A stretch of 64,000 nt of DNA from Prorocentrum cordatum (taxonomy: Eukaryota; Sar; Dinophyceae; Prorocentrales; Prorocentraceae): contig CAUYUJ010014201.1 in assembly GCA_963575745.1 (NCBI GenBank), positions 120,001 to 184,000 of the forward strand, read 5' to 3'. Numbering within the stretch: position 1 is the stretch's first letter; each line of letters begins with the position of its first letter. The notes below the pieces were generated by a model. That model saw only the letters and a program-made list of their open reading frames with translations. It was not told the DNA's origin and did no database searches. The position numbers and the translations under genes were made by a program. Positions 22,013 to 33,110 of this stretch are shown piece after piece.

Positions 22013-22105
22013 AATTACCTAACAGCGAAGACTGATATTCTAGTAGGGTTGAGGATTTCGGGCCTGCGTAAGGAGGCCATGTTGCTTTTATGGGTTTTGA
22101 TGGCC
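22013..22105. repeat. Dispersed repeat shared with both composite-repeat flanks
   Basis: The first ~22 bases (ttacctaacagcgaagactg...) also occur at 2233, just before composite copy 1. Bases 22051-22105 match the reverse complement of 43284-43338, just before composite copy 2, at roughly 85-90 percent over 55 bp. Confidence 0.6.
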
Positions 22106-22710
22106 CCGACGACGTCTAGTTTTGATGGCCTGTTTTTCGGGCCGCCCAGGTACCGAGAAAACCCTGCTGGGCTCGATTTTGGGACACACGAGGGCCGAAA
22201 CAACTTGATCATGCCACTGTTTGGGGCCCCGTGCGCGACGACGCTTTCAGATCGTTTCTGATGCCCTGACCTCTTGGGAAATTCACGTCGAGACCGACGC
22301 AGCACCAAAATGGGCACTGCGTTCACGCATGGGCTCGCGCAGACCAGATCACATCCAGAAACCGCCTTTGCCTACGTGACCCGAGCTTCAACTGACAATT
22401 GCGCGTGGGAGGCGAGTCGGACAAGGAAGAGGGGGAGAGGGAGGGAGGGATATGCACGCAGGAGGACAAGGTAAGGGAGGATATAGCGAAAGGGCGAATG
22501 CGAGAGAGCGAGAGGGAGAGGAGGAGGAGACGAACATAAAGTAGCGAGGCGGAAGAGTAGGGGAAATATGGTTAGATGACAGATGACCGACTGGAGATGC
22601 ATGATATGTTGTAGGATGAATGATACAGATGGATGCGATGATGACTGTTCGTGGCCTGCCGTGGCGGCAGGGTGGCTTCTGCCGCGGGCCAGGGTCGGCC
22701 TGGACTGTTT
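22106..22710. other. No gene seen (3' flank of the minus-strand gene)
   Basis: Contains a purine-rich stretch (about 22420-22530, ggaagagggggagagg type). This would be the downstream region of the gene ending at 22711. No recognisable polyadenylation signal or tandem repeat. Confidence 0.4.
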
Positions 22711-25700
22711 TCAGGCAGCCTTGGTCGCCACCGCCTTCTCGTAGATCTGGGCCAGCAGCTTGGTGGCGGACACTCCGCGGTCGGCGACCGCGTCCAACTC
22801 CCGAGCGACGGCGTCGCGGCACTCATCTGGCTTCTTGCGCATCAGCTGCATCAGCGCCGCCTCGCTGATCGTGGTGTTTGCCTCCGCGACCGTCGCTTTG
22901 AAGGGCTCCGTCAGATCGTTCACGCGGTCCATGATGTTGAACTTCCGACCATGCTTGCGAGCCTCGTCGGTCGCACACTTGTAGTCGCCCAGCGCCTTGT
23001 TCAGCAGCTTGCCGTTCTTGCCCTTGAAGAGGGTGGCCTTCGCGTGGGTGTGCACCTCGTCGTAGCTGTCGCCGTCGGTCAGCCCGTCCTTCCAGCTCGT
23101 GCCGTCGTCCATGCCGCCGCGCAGCCGCGCGATCCACTCCTGGATCTTCTTGACGTCGGTCTCGATGGCGCCACCGATCTCGTCGACAAACGCCGGGATC
23201 GCATCCCGAGCGCCCTGCACCTGGCGAGCCCACAAGTCGTTGATCTCAGCCACCGTTGGCACGCCATCAACGAGCCCGATCTCTTCGCAATCTGGCGGTG
23301 GCGTGTCCAGTTGCTTCAGGATCGCGCTCAAGACAGACCATCGCTCGCGGTCCCGCTCCCCAGACGCCACCTGCTGGCCGACGTCGCCAATGTCCGTCAG
23401 GGAGAGCATATTCGCGGCCACGTTGCAGCACAGCTTGTAGTGTCCAAGGAGCTTCGACGCGTTGTTCATCACTGCGGTGCGGGAGTCGGAGTGCACGACG
23501 TTGGCGCAGAGCATCGCTGTCTCGACCTGCTGCGAGATCTTGGCGGCGCCCCCAGCGTCGAGGGCCTCGGGGGGGGGGGCGGTCATGATCAGGTTTGCCA
23601 GGGCAGCCAAGCGATCCTCGAACAGCTTCGCGTTGGACTCGCCACCGAACACCTCTCCATTCAAGTCGCTCAGCGCCGTCTTCAGCTCGAACATGCCGCG
23701 GATCTCGACGTCGCCTTCCTCCTGGCGGGCGGGGGGGGGGGTGGCGGGCCGGGGGGGCCCGAAAGAAGCACAAGTTACGCATGTCGCCTCGACCCTCTTC
23801 CTCCTCCCCCTCCTCATCCCCGCCCCTTTTCCCCGTTCTCCCCCTCCTCCTCCCCCCCCCTCCCTCATCCTTATTCCCCTCCTCATCTCGCCTTCCGTGC
23901 CCCCCCCCCCCCCTCCCCCCCCCGATTTCCCTCGCCCGCGATTCGTGCCCCTCCTCCGCCACATCCTCCTCCTCATGCGCACCGTCCCTAAGGGCGCGCT
24001 TAAGTCGACCCCGAGGCGAAACCATTTGGGCGGGGGCTCCAGACCATCAGGCAGAGCGGCCAGGGGACCACGCCATAGGGGCCCAACCGTTGGCCCCATG
24101 CGAACCTGGAGGCCAATGTTCCATGGGGCGGGGTAGGGTGGCGGGCCGCGGGGCACCCATTGATGCCCCGTCTCCGTGGTGCTGCAACCCCTCATGCGGT
24201 CCAGGAGCGAGTCGCGCTTCTTCTCGACGCCGGTCTTCGTTTGGGCCAGCTCCATGGACTCCTCGGCTGCCGTCAACGCAGCCACCTGCAGGACGCCGCT
24301 CGATTTCTTCACCTTGGCGGCCGAAATCAGGTTGGACATGACCTCGCGGATCTGCCCGACACTCTCGCACGTGAACGTGGGCGCTGCGTCGGCAGACGTG
24401 GCATTGACAACCCACTGGGCGAAGGCCTTCTCCAGGTCGGCTGTAGCGCCAGTGCGGCTCCGCTCGATCCACCCCTTAAGGCTGGGGCGCGTGTCCGATA
24501 TCACCAGCAGGGCCTCAGCAGCAACATGCAGCGCCGTAGCGACACTGACCCACTCGATGTGCTTCTCTTTCTCGTCTAAGACATTGCCGCTCTCCGTCCG
24601 CAACTCTTCCGCGACCTCCCTCGCGAGATTGACCGACTCCTCACCTTTGGCAGCCACCTCTGCCAGGAACGCGTTGAGGAAGGTCTCCCTGCACGCAACG
24701 ACCTTATCAAGGTTGCTCATGCGCAGGAAGCTGATCATTGGGCGCTTGAGCTGGAAGGTGGTTGAGGAGTCGGTATCCGCAGGCGCCCACGGCAATATCG
24801 CCCTGACAACGTCGTCGCCAGAGTCAGCCTCCCCCACGATTTTGCAAATCAGTTGGTCCAAAAAGCTGCTGGCGTCCAGCACGTCGTCATTTCCAATGAT
24901 CTCGATCTGCTCCGCCCTCTGTTCGGCAGTCATCGTGGCAATGCCCTTCTGGAGAGCGATCGCCGCGTCAACTTTGGCTAAGTGCTTGACCCTGTTGATC
25001 TCGACTCCGCGACCCTGGGGGGTGAAGCGGCGCAGGGCGTAGACGCGGTCGCCCATCTTGTGGCCATCCAGTATCTGCGAGAGCTGGTTGTCGTGGATGA
25101 GCTCGCCCAGGCGCAACTTCTCGGCATGGGCCGCGGGGGAGACAGCTAACTGACCACCGCCTCGGCGACCCACGCTTACGGCACTGGCTGCACCGCCGTG
25201 GCCTGACGGGACACCCCGCGATGCACCTCTCCGCGGGGCGCGCTGGCATGGCGCGCGGCTGGGAGTGGCAGTTGGGGCAGCGCTGGCGGCTGGCCCCGCC
25301 TTCGAGGCCACCTCCGCGGCCGCGCCCTGCTCGTCGCTGCTGTCCCCGTCGGCGTGGCTGTCCGCGACGTCAGACCCGCAGGCCGCCACCGCACCGCCGG
25401 CGGCCCCGTCGCCCAGCGCATCCGTGGCACCGACAGCGGGCGGCACCACCACGAGGATTCCAGCGCCCTTCCCCCCCCCCCCCCCCCCCCCCGCATTCCC
25501 CCCCCCCCCCCCCCCCCTCGCATCGCCCGCGCGAGCCCCCGCCCGAGCGACCTCGCAACTCGATCTATCCAAGCCCGACCCACTCCCACACCAGAAACGT
25601 CGGAGCTCAAACAGAAACGTCTGCCCCGCCAGACGCGCTCGCCCGCGCAGGCAGCGCGCGCAAACAAAATCAATGGCGGAGCTCACGCATCTGAATGTCG

Positions 25701-26737
25701 CCAACGCGCGGGGGGGGGGGGGCGTCGCATGACGCGACGTTGCGCGCCACTGGCCCCCGAACCACGCCCTGGACAACGCATGACAAGCCCTTCGCCCCTG
25801 GCTTCGGGGGGACGGGGCGGGGAAAACACGGGGCGGGGCGCCGAGAGCGTTCGAAGGGGGCTCGCGCGAGACAGAGGGTGGGGCCGCCGAGACCCTCGGA
25901 CACCTCACCCGCACTGCTGCCACGAGGCAATCCGCCAGCACCCCGCGCAGACTTGGCCCCCCGCAACTGGTTCACCAACGACTCGACGTCGGGCGGCTTG
26001 ACGTGGCCGCGGAGCGGGACGGGCAACAGCTTGGTGACCTCGGCCAGCGCTTTCTTCATCTCCACTTGGGCTTGCGCGTCTGTGAGCGCTGCCCTCCGCG
26101 GCAGCGTGCGCGCGACCTTCTGGCACTTCACCGTCGTGAAAGTCTGCACCTCCACGGGTGGCCTCCCGGGGTGCGCGACGCAGATGGTCCTCAGCTTCTG
26201 CTTCGTCAGCGGCGCCAAGATCCTCTGGGTCAGGATGTCGGCCTCCCCCACGGTGACACCGCCGCCAGCCTGTTGTTCTAGCTGCTCGGGCTTGATGCAC
26301 ACATAGTTCCCGATCGTAGTGTAGCCCTGCTCGACGACGATGTTGACCTCCTCCAGCTCGAAACTGGCCTTCTCTGGATCCTTCGAAATTTCCTTCGCGC
26401 TCTCGACCCGCTTCTTGTACTTGGCGTCGCCCTTCTGCTTGGCGCAATGCTTGGTCCATGTAGTCTCAATGCTGAAGACTCTCTGGAATGGGTCCCAACA
26501 CGACGTGCACCCAGGCCCAACTCGCCTAACCTCACCAGCATCATTCGGGGCCTCGGGCTACTGCGCGTTCGGGTCGCAGCGCTTCGCCCCGCACGAGCCG
26601 CAACTGACCTTGTCGGATGTGTCAAGCTTCGCTCTCCGTCGCGGCTGGGCGGCCACCTGCTCGCCACCTGAGCCCATGCCATCATCTTCATGCTCCTGCG
26701 CCGCAGCGGCAGCTGCCGACCTCTTGCGAGCACCCAT
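22711..26737 (-). CDS. Multi-exon gene of unknown function, N-terminal Cys-rich motif and helical body
   Basis: Read on minus from an ATG at 26737. The start is Ala/Arg-rich, followed by CGSCGAKRC and CTSCW, a possible zinc-binding pair (about 26480-26620). Then come Lys/Glu-rich helical sequence and YTTIGNYVCIKPEQLEQQ (about 26280-26340), ending near 25911 at CGGGTGAGG, a good splice donor. A ~450-bp spacer with C/G runs (25.91-25.47 kb) separates exon 2 (about 25465-24180, with DGHKMGDRVYALRRF). A second G-run spacer (about 24180-23728) ends at CGCCAG before GAGGAAGGC. Exon 3 runs to the stop at 22711-22713. All parts are hydrophilic and helical, without a family I recognise. One in-frame TAG lies at 26558-26560. 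Frame choice is supported by amino-acid composition and splice-like borders. Confidence 0.6.
23728..24180 (-). other. Probable intron with G-runs (minus strand)
   Basis: Between two coding blocks of the 22.7-26.7 kb gene the sequence turns to G-runs (as C-runs near 23900-23935 on +) and Gly/Arg-only translation. The downstream border is a CGCCAG acceptor at about 23728. The donor is uncertain (GC or GT, near 24160-24175). The frame happens to stay open through it. Confidence 0.5.
25467..25911 (-). other. Probable intron with poly-G runs (minus strand)
   Basis: Starts at GGTGAGG (donor-like, about 25911) and ends after two runs of 14-16 G (C on +, about 25470-25520) at GGAAG. Coding quality drops inside and returns on both sides. 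Confidence 0.45.
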
Positions 26738-27539
26738 GGCAACCGTAGCAAGCGTGGCCCGTCAAGCTCGAGCGCACAGGATGCGCCGGCTCAGCGCAAA
26801 AGCGCTGATGAAAGCTGAAAGTTTGAGCCAACATGCAACGGTGTGTCACCACATTGGCAATCCTGTGCTGGGCCAACCCGCTCAAACAAGGCAGCAGCGG
26901 CCGCCAGGAGCCGCAGGCGCCATCACAGACCCCTGATCGCATGCGACGCAATGCAATGCAATGCAAGAGCCGCGCCATACAACGGCGTACAGTTCGGGAA
27001 GACTAGCGATATGCCCACCGCAATTCAATGCTGCGATGTACAACGCCCCGCACCACGACACTGTGCGATGCTATGCGGCGCTATGCCGAGGGATGCCACG
27101 CGCTACCCATTGGCTATGCCACGCCAGGTTATCCCAGCGCAACGCGCTGCAATGCAATGTTGCGCCCCCGCACCCATGCACTGGTGTATCACCCCTGCTG
27201 CGTTGCTAATCGAGAATTTGCTGACGAGCACGCCGTTTGGCGGGTATAAGGAGGGGGTGGTGGCAAACCCCGCAGACAAAACGTTCGGTCACACTGTGGT
27301 CCCTTCCCAAGTTGAAAAACGGAACACAGAAACGATGGCGTTCTATGGGACGGGGCATGTACCAATTGCCGTTCATTTTGCAACCACGCTGTCCGAGGCG
27401 ACGGCGGCAAACGGAAGGTCCATGCGCAATGGGGCCCTACAATCGCACCCAGTCTACTGGTCCTCGAAGAGCGCTCTAAGCTAGCTGCTGCTAGCTGCTG
27501 GCAACTGCCCTGGCTACCTTGCGGGGCCCTACGCAGCTC
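26738..27539. other. No gene recognised; TGCAA repeats
   Basis: Upstream side of the gene starting at 26737. Holds short gcaatgcaatgcaatg repeats (about 26945-26965) and a related gcgctgcaatgcaatg near 27150. No promoter element can be assigned; dinoflagellate promoters lack a clear TATA box. Confidence 0.4.
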
Positions 27540-28280
27540 TCAATCTGATGTCGAAGAACACTCAGCAATCTCAACCTGGTCATCCGCGGAGCTCGGTTCA
27601 TCGCCACCGCCGTCGGCGTGTCCCGCAGCCCGCCCGCTAGCATCACCGACAAGGGCGTTCCCGAGATCAAGGAGCTCCCCCCCCAACCTCAGAAGCATTG
27701 TCCTCGCCCAGGCCAAGTCCGCCTCTAGCACCGCGATGCGGTTGACTGCCTCCCCCGCCCATCCCACCTTTCCCACCGCCCTCGCAGACCATCCCCCCTC
27801 CACTCCCACACTCCGTGATCCTCCCCCGTCCCGCCCTCCCCCTCCCCCTCGTGCGATTTACCATGCAGGCGCCTAACCCTATCTGATATTGCCTCCCCCC
27901 CCCCCCCCCTCCCCCCCCCCACACTCTCCTGTGACAACGCCCCCCCCCCCCCCCCCCCCAGATCCTGGGCCAACGTCGGGTGTGTGCCGCCAGATCCTGA
28001 CGAGCCGCGCGGCGCGCCTAGCTCGTGCCCACGCCCTGCGAGTTGTTCAGCTGCGTTGGGCGGCGCCGAGGCGCTGGGAACGACGACGGCGGGCTCCGTC
28101 GGCGGGCGCCGTCGGCAGGGCGGGCGCCGCGGCGAGCGGGACCGACGCCGATGAACGCGCGCGCCCGAGTCGGGCGCATCCGAACTGACATCGGCGGGCC
28201 CGCCCTGCATTGCAATCGCCGCCCCGAGCTCAAGCGAGCGTTCGGCAGCGCCCCCCGATCGTGGGCTCGGCGACGCACCT
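27540..28280 (-). CDS. Putative two-exon hypothetical gene
   Basis: A possible upstream exon (about 28230-27965) is Ser/Arg/Pro-rich (HRRRSRSPRR, RS-like). A spacer with very long C-runs on + (27896-27958) follows, then a likely terminal exon beginning at an acceptor-like GGCAG (about 27749). That exon reads RIAVLEADLAWARTMLLRL and an acidic tail to a TGA at 27540-27542. The terminal exon has good coding character (heptad-like hydrophobic pattern). The link between the two exons is inference. No family recognised. Confidence 0.35.
27896..27960. repeat. Clustered poly-C tracts
   Basis: Three runs of 10-20 C within 65 bp, inside the presumed intron of the 27.5-28.3 kb gene. G-quadruplex potential on the minus strand. 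Confidence 0.85.
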
Positions 28281-28613
28281 CCCCCCCCGCGCTTCCCGAC
28301 GCCCGATCGGGAGGCGCCGCGTAACGCCAGCTCGATTAGATGAAAAGCACTCCAAACGTACTCGGGGTCGGCCGAAATCGGACGTCGCCATACATTTCGG
28401 GGCCAAGAGGCCCCTGGGAGACATCCCCCCGCCTCGTTATCCCCCATCCCCCTCAATATCATGACCCGCCCGATCTCTTGCCCCAATGCGTGCCCCGATC
28501 GGCTTCCGCGACAGGACAGCCAGGGGAACGAATGGCACGATGGCTCGGTCAAGTTGCGATCCAACATTTGGCCATCTAAGCGCTTCTGAGAGGTGACCTG
28601 GGGTGGGGTGGGG

Positions 28614-28614
28614 T

Positions 28615-28706
<92 letters not shown>

Positions 28707-28707
28707 G
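28614..28707. repeat. (GT)n dinucleotide microsatellite
   Basis: About 46 GT units with one C interruption near 28681. It accounts for the Cys-Val and His-Thr frames seen here. Confidence 0.97.
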
Positions 28708-28719
28708 GGGGGAACTCAC

Positions 28720-29436
28720 CCGCGCCCGCCCCGATGCTGAAGCGAATGTTGAAACTGCAACCACCCCTTCCTTCCTTCCACGCCCTAAGACGGAATGGCT
28801 GTATACCCTGCACGCTTGCTCAGGCCTTGTCTCCACATGGCGAGCGCGGGGCTCGGGGGAGGAGGAAGGCGATCAGGACGATGATGGGGGAGGAGAAGGG
28901 GGGAGACGAGCTGAGGGAGATAACGGATGGGTAGGAGGAAGGGGAGGGGGAGGAGGCGGACGAGGAGGAGGAGGACATTAAGCAGCTTTACCAAACGCCC
29001 CGAGAGGTCCGCGGAGGGCACCGGTACGACGCAAGACATCCATCCCCATCGGGGGGGGGGCGATCGGCTGATGAGGGCGGGGAATGGTGGGGTGAGGGGC
29101 TGGGCCAATCCAATTCGCCATTGTCTGACGGAAACCACACGGCGTGATCGCAAACGCCGAGCATGCAGCACGATATCCATCGCGCTGGACGGTGAAGTGC
29201 AGAATGCCGAGCGCCCCTCGGGCTCGATGGCATGCAGGCGACCCCAGATTGATCTGCGCCTTCGCGCAGATCGAATCATACCGCTGACGAGCGATGCTGG
29301 CAGCTGCGCTGGGGGGGGGGGGGGCTGCGTGCAAACAAACTCGTGCACGAATAAAGTCATTGACTGGGTCTGGCAGCTGCACGCAAGCATTGGGCATTAA
29401 CCTTAAGCGGAGGAGCCAACGCTGCACTCGCACTGA
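28720..29436. other. No firm gene; GGA tract and G-runs
   Basis: GGA/GAG-rich on + at about 28850-28980 and a run of about 13 G near 29310-29322. Overlapping frames on both strands have no recognisable motif. Confidence 0.35.
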
Positions 29437-30333
29437 CTAGGCACCTGGCGGCAAAGAACGTAAAACCTGGTTGGCTAACTGAAGCACCTGGGAACTTAAC
29501 GCGTCAATGCCTCTGTCGGCAGGCGGGTCGCATTCGGCCATGGGGGCGAAACGTGTTGCTGGCGAGTCGCGGGTGTGTCCCCGCTGCTGGACGACCGCAC
29601 TCGGACCGCTCGCATTTGATGAATTGGCATTGGGCTTGGCCGCAGCATCGTGCCAGGACCGCATCGCACTCCCAGCGGCCGCCTGACCAATATCACCAGC
29701 ATGTGGGGGCGGACTGTCCTCGACGGGGATTGGCCCGACGTCCCCGCTGGCTTGAAAATCCCGCGCCGAGGCGCTCGGCAGGGCTACCCTCGCTACTTTG
29801 GCAGGGCCAGGGCCGTCGCCCAAATCGCCAGGGCCCCCTACATCGGCGGAAGAGGACGATGCAGTGGGCAGCGCCGTTGGTGGGTGCGATCGCTTCGGAG
29901 CGTCGCCCACCTGCTCATCCGAATCCTCGACGTCCGTCGGCACGGTCTCTGCTTGCTTCGGCCTCCAGCCTCCAGCCTCAAGCCTCCGCTGCGACTCAAC
30001 GACGCGCTCGTCATCGCAGGCCTGATGCACGTACCCTGCAGCAGAATCCTCAAGCTGAACGCCGCCTGGTGGACTCTAGTTGGGCCGCTGCGCCTCGTCG
30101 TGATCACCTTGGCCAAGACGCATGGGTGATGGCTCGCGCAGCGGGGATCACTGATCACTCTGCCTCTGCCCCTCATCCTCTGCGTCGCGGGGCTTGCTAC
30201 CTACGACCGTCACCGTCACCATCTCCATGGTGAACTCAGCGATGTAATCATCTGGAAGCTCGGGGATGGTCACGAGCAGGTGAGATGAACCAGAGTGCTC
30301 CATCGTCGCTGGTGACATCGGGGCTGGCGGCAT
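29437..30333 (-). CDS. Hypothetical acidic protein, possibly two exons
   Basis: An upstream frame (30333 to 30148) starts MPPAPMSPATMEHSG, contains ELPDDYIAEFTMEMVTVTV and stops at 30148. A second frame (about 30030 to 29437) reads ACDDERVVESQRRLEAGG, then a Ser/Asp/Pro-rich low-complexity part, and ends VLQLANQVLRSLPPGA. The two could be exons of one gene with a ~100-bp intron or a frame break near 30040-30150. No domain recognised. Mostly disordered-looking with short helical ends. Confidence 0.35.
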
Positions 30334-31254
30334 GGCCTCTGGGTAGGAAACTATAGTATCACTGACACAAATACTTTAGGATATATTTGGGACCAAACGG
30401 CTATCAAGATACGCTGTGCATTATGGCCACGGCTAGTGCGATAAATGTGTTGAGTGCCCAGTGTTGGTTGCAACGTTGCTGTGCGAATACATGCGGGTGC
30501 GTCGGTGTGGTTGCGTAGAAATGACGTGCGTGCGTTGCAGCAGTGAGATCGCGGGGCAAGCTCTCATGCTACTGTGTTGGGTACAAGGGGCCCGAACACA
30601 ATGTAAATAGTACCAGAAGGTGATTGCCGGCCAACTGTCGCCACCAACGTTCCCACAAGTTTGGCCGTCGCACTGGGGCCCTCGTGGTGGTTCGGGGAAG
30701 GGGCGAGGGCACGCGGGAAGCAGGCCCGTTGACAATGCGACAATCGGACGCAGACCTCGGACCACCACAGGGCGACAGAGAGCCGTTCAACCGATTGTCA
30801 GAAGAGACCGCCCCAATGACGAATAATCCGCTGGCCCGAAGGGGGGCCCAGGAGGCGAGCGGGCCCAATCGCTTCACATTGCCAGTGGCGATTTCTGCAC
30901 AGCCTTTCTTTCAACCCCCTCCCCCGCCACCCACCTGCCCACTGGATCTGGGCAGGTCATCACCAAGCCAGACTTGCAATCCTGCGCACTTCTGCTGCAA
31001 ACAACGCAATCCTAGTGTTGGCGAGCAAAGTCACGAAGATTACGGCAACCCCTTCTGCTGGCAGCTTTAAAAGAAAAACAATGTTTCGTATTTGCACGTG
31101 GTCCAATTGGCACCCAGAACCCGCCCAAGTGGTGCCGCCCAAAACGCCCCAGCGTCATGCCTTACGCAGCCCAACCACATGGCCCCAACAACACAACGTA
31201 GCAACTACGGCACCAACCATATGGCACCAACCGTTGTGGCCAAGGGCGTTGGGT
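30334..31254. other. No gene recognised
   Basis: About 900 bases with short frames only. Around 31120-31240 a caac/ccaacc-rich stretch (caaccacatggccccaacaac) looks like degraded short repeats. Confidence 0.45.
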
Positions 31255-31261
31255 CTGAAGT

Positions 31262-31285
31262 CGGGGGGGGGGGGGGGGGGGGGGC
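31262..31285. repeat. Poly-G tract
   Basis: A run of more than 20 G with no interruption, marking the start of the GGTCTAGGG-rich field. Confidence 0.9.
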
Positions 31286-31289
31286 ATGT

Positions 31290-31960
31290 AACGAGTCTAC
31301 CGAATGTCTACGATCTGGCGTCAAGGGCGCAGAACGCCAGACGCAACATCTAAGGTCTAGGGCCCTGAGCTTTGGATCTGAAGTCCAAGGTCCAGGGTAT
31401 AGGGTCTCGGGCCTCGGGCGTCGTGCAATGGGTACTGGGTCTAGGGTGTAGGGCGCCGTATTCGATGTGACAGCTAAGAGATAGTCGATGTGTCTCAGGG
31501 CCCAGGTATGTGGTCTACGGCCGAAGGCCCCTGGACCTGCGACCAGTGATCGATGGTCAAGGCGGCAACGGCCTCGGGGTTCGGATCTATAATGCAATGC
31601 CTGGCGTCTAAGGCCCGGGGGACACAAGTGCCCAACATGCGTTTGTACGGTCGGGCGTCCATCTTTCAAAGTGCATACTACAGCTTCTATGAAAGAGTGT
31701 ATGTTGTCTCACGGCCTAGGGCCTGTCATGCCAGTCCCGTGGTCTAGGGTCGACGATATGCAGGTTTTGCGTCGTTGGCCCATGGGTCTAAGTCTGGGGG
31801 TTGGGGTATCGGCTTCGGGTCAGAGGCATAGGGCCTGGCGCCTGACGGCCTGGGCCCTGGGGGCCATGCTTGCGGCCAAAGGCCTTGTAAGTCTGGTTCG
31901 TGGCATGCGGTCCCTGTGCGGGGACGTAAGTAGGGCCTAGGAACTCAGCGTTGGGCCTGG
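31290..31960. repeat. Degenerate GGTCTAGGG-type repeat field
   Basis: Many imperfect copies of ggtctaggg, gtctcgggc and ggcctaggg spread over about 650 bp (for example 31350, 31400, 31440, 31745 and 31790). No fixed period. Resembles an old, diverged short tandem repeat. Confidence 0.5.
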
Positions 31961-32860
31961 GGCGCGGGGCCCACGCCGCAAATTGCTGGGCGCGGGGCGC
32001 GCGGCGCGCGGCGCACTGCGCGGAGAGTAGGAGAGTAGGAGGGCCAGGCGCGGATGATCGGAGGTCGGGGCGCATGGCGGTGTGAAGGGCGTAAGGCGTT
32101 GCGCGTAGGACCCAGTGTCCAGGGCGGAAGCGCGGAACCCCAAACCGCGAGGCCAGGGTCCTCGGTCTCGGGCGCAGGGCCCCACCATGAATAACGCATG
32201 GGTGGCCGCGGGCGCGCCGAGCCGCGGGCCGACCCGCCCGCGCGCTTTCGCCCGCGCACATCCCCACCCCCAGCCCCGCGGGCGCATTGGTCAGCGGGCC
32301 GCTGGCGAAGGATCGCCAGCGGCCGCTCCCCTGCGCGCCCGCGGCGCGCAAGTCGCGGGCCACCTGCGTGCAATTGAACTGCGGGGAAGCGCGCCCGCGC
32401 GCGGAATCGCGCGCGGGCGCGTTGCCAGCGGCCCGCGCTCCGCTGGCCAGGGGCGCAGCCGCTAGCCTTCCCCCTCGCCCGTGGCTCTGCCCCCCCCCCC
32501 TCCCCCCCCCCCCCACGCGGCTTCGCGCGCCCCCCGCATCCGCGCGGCGAATCCGCGCGGCGAACGCCGCGCGGGGGGTCGGGAAGCGGCGAGGCCCGCA
32601 GCGGCGCACTGGGCGCCGGGGGCGCCCGCGAGTGTTCGCACCCGCAGGGCGGGGGGGGCGGGGAAGGGGTGCGCCTTGCGACAACCGCAATGCGCCCGCA
32701 GGGGGGGGGGGGGGGCTTTGCGACAATTCGGACCCCAGGGGGGGGGCTGCGAACCTTGCGTGGCGCGGACCAGCCAGCTGCCAGCGGATTTTGTACATTT
32801 TCATGGCGGCGTGCTGAACCGCCTCCCGAATCTGATCGTTTTTGGTGCTGTCCTGATGGG
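31961..32860. other. Very GC-rich stretch, no firm gene
   Basis: Dominated by CGCGCG and GGGCGC, with C-runs at about 32490-32515 and G-runs at about 32700-32715. Frames longer than 300 codons are open on both strands through composition alone. Confidence 0.45.
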
Positions 32861-32861
32861 T

Positions 32862-33110
32862 TTCTGATCATGGTTTGATGACATTGTGATGGGGTCCTGA
32901 TGACGTTTTGATCGTTTTTGATCGTTTTGATAGTTTTTGATAGTTTTTGATCGTTTTTGATCGATTTTGGTGGTCGCACCCTGATGGTTGTTCGATGGCC
33001 TCTTGATGACTTCCTGATGACGTTCTGATGACCTCATGATGACGTGTTGATGATTTCCTGATGGGGTGCTGATGGTGGTGTGATGGTGGTGTGATGGTCG
33101 GCGCGCGCCT
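32862..33110. repeat. AT-rich TTTTTGATNG and GATGACNTCCT short tandem repeats
   Basis: At about 32900-32970 tttttgatcgttttgatagt is repeated with T-runs. From about 32990 to 33110 the period changes to ~11-15 bp (tcctgatgacgttctgatga). It stands out as a T-rich island in otherwise GC-rich DNA. The minus frame through it (SKTIKNYQN type) is repeat-derived. Confidence 0.8.

Noticed and set aside
28614-28707. Cys-Val and His-Thr rich peptides
   Set aside because: Products of the (GT)n microsatellite.
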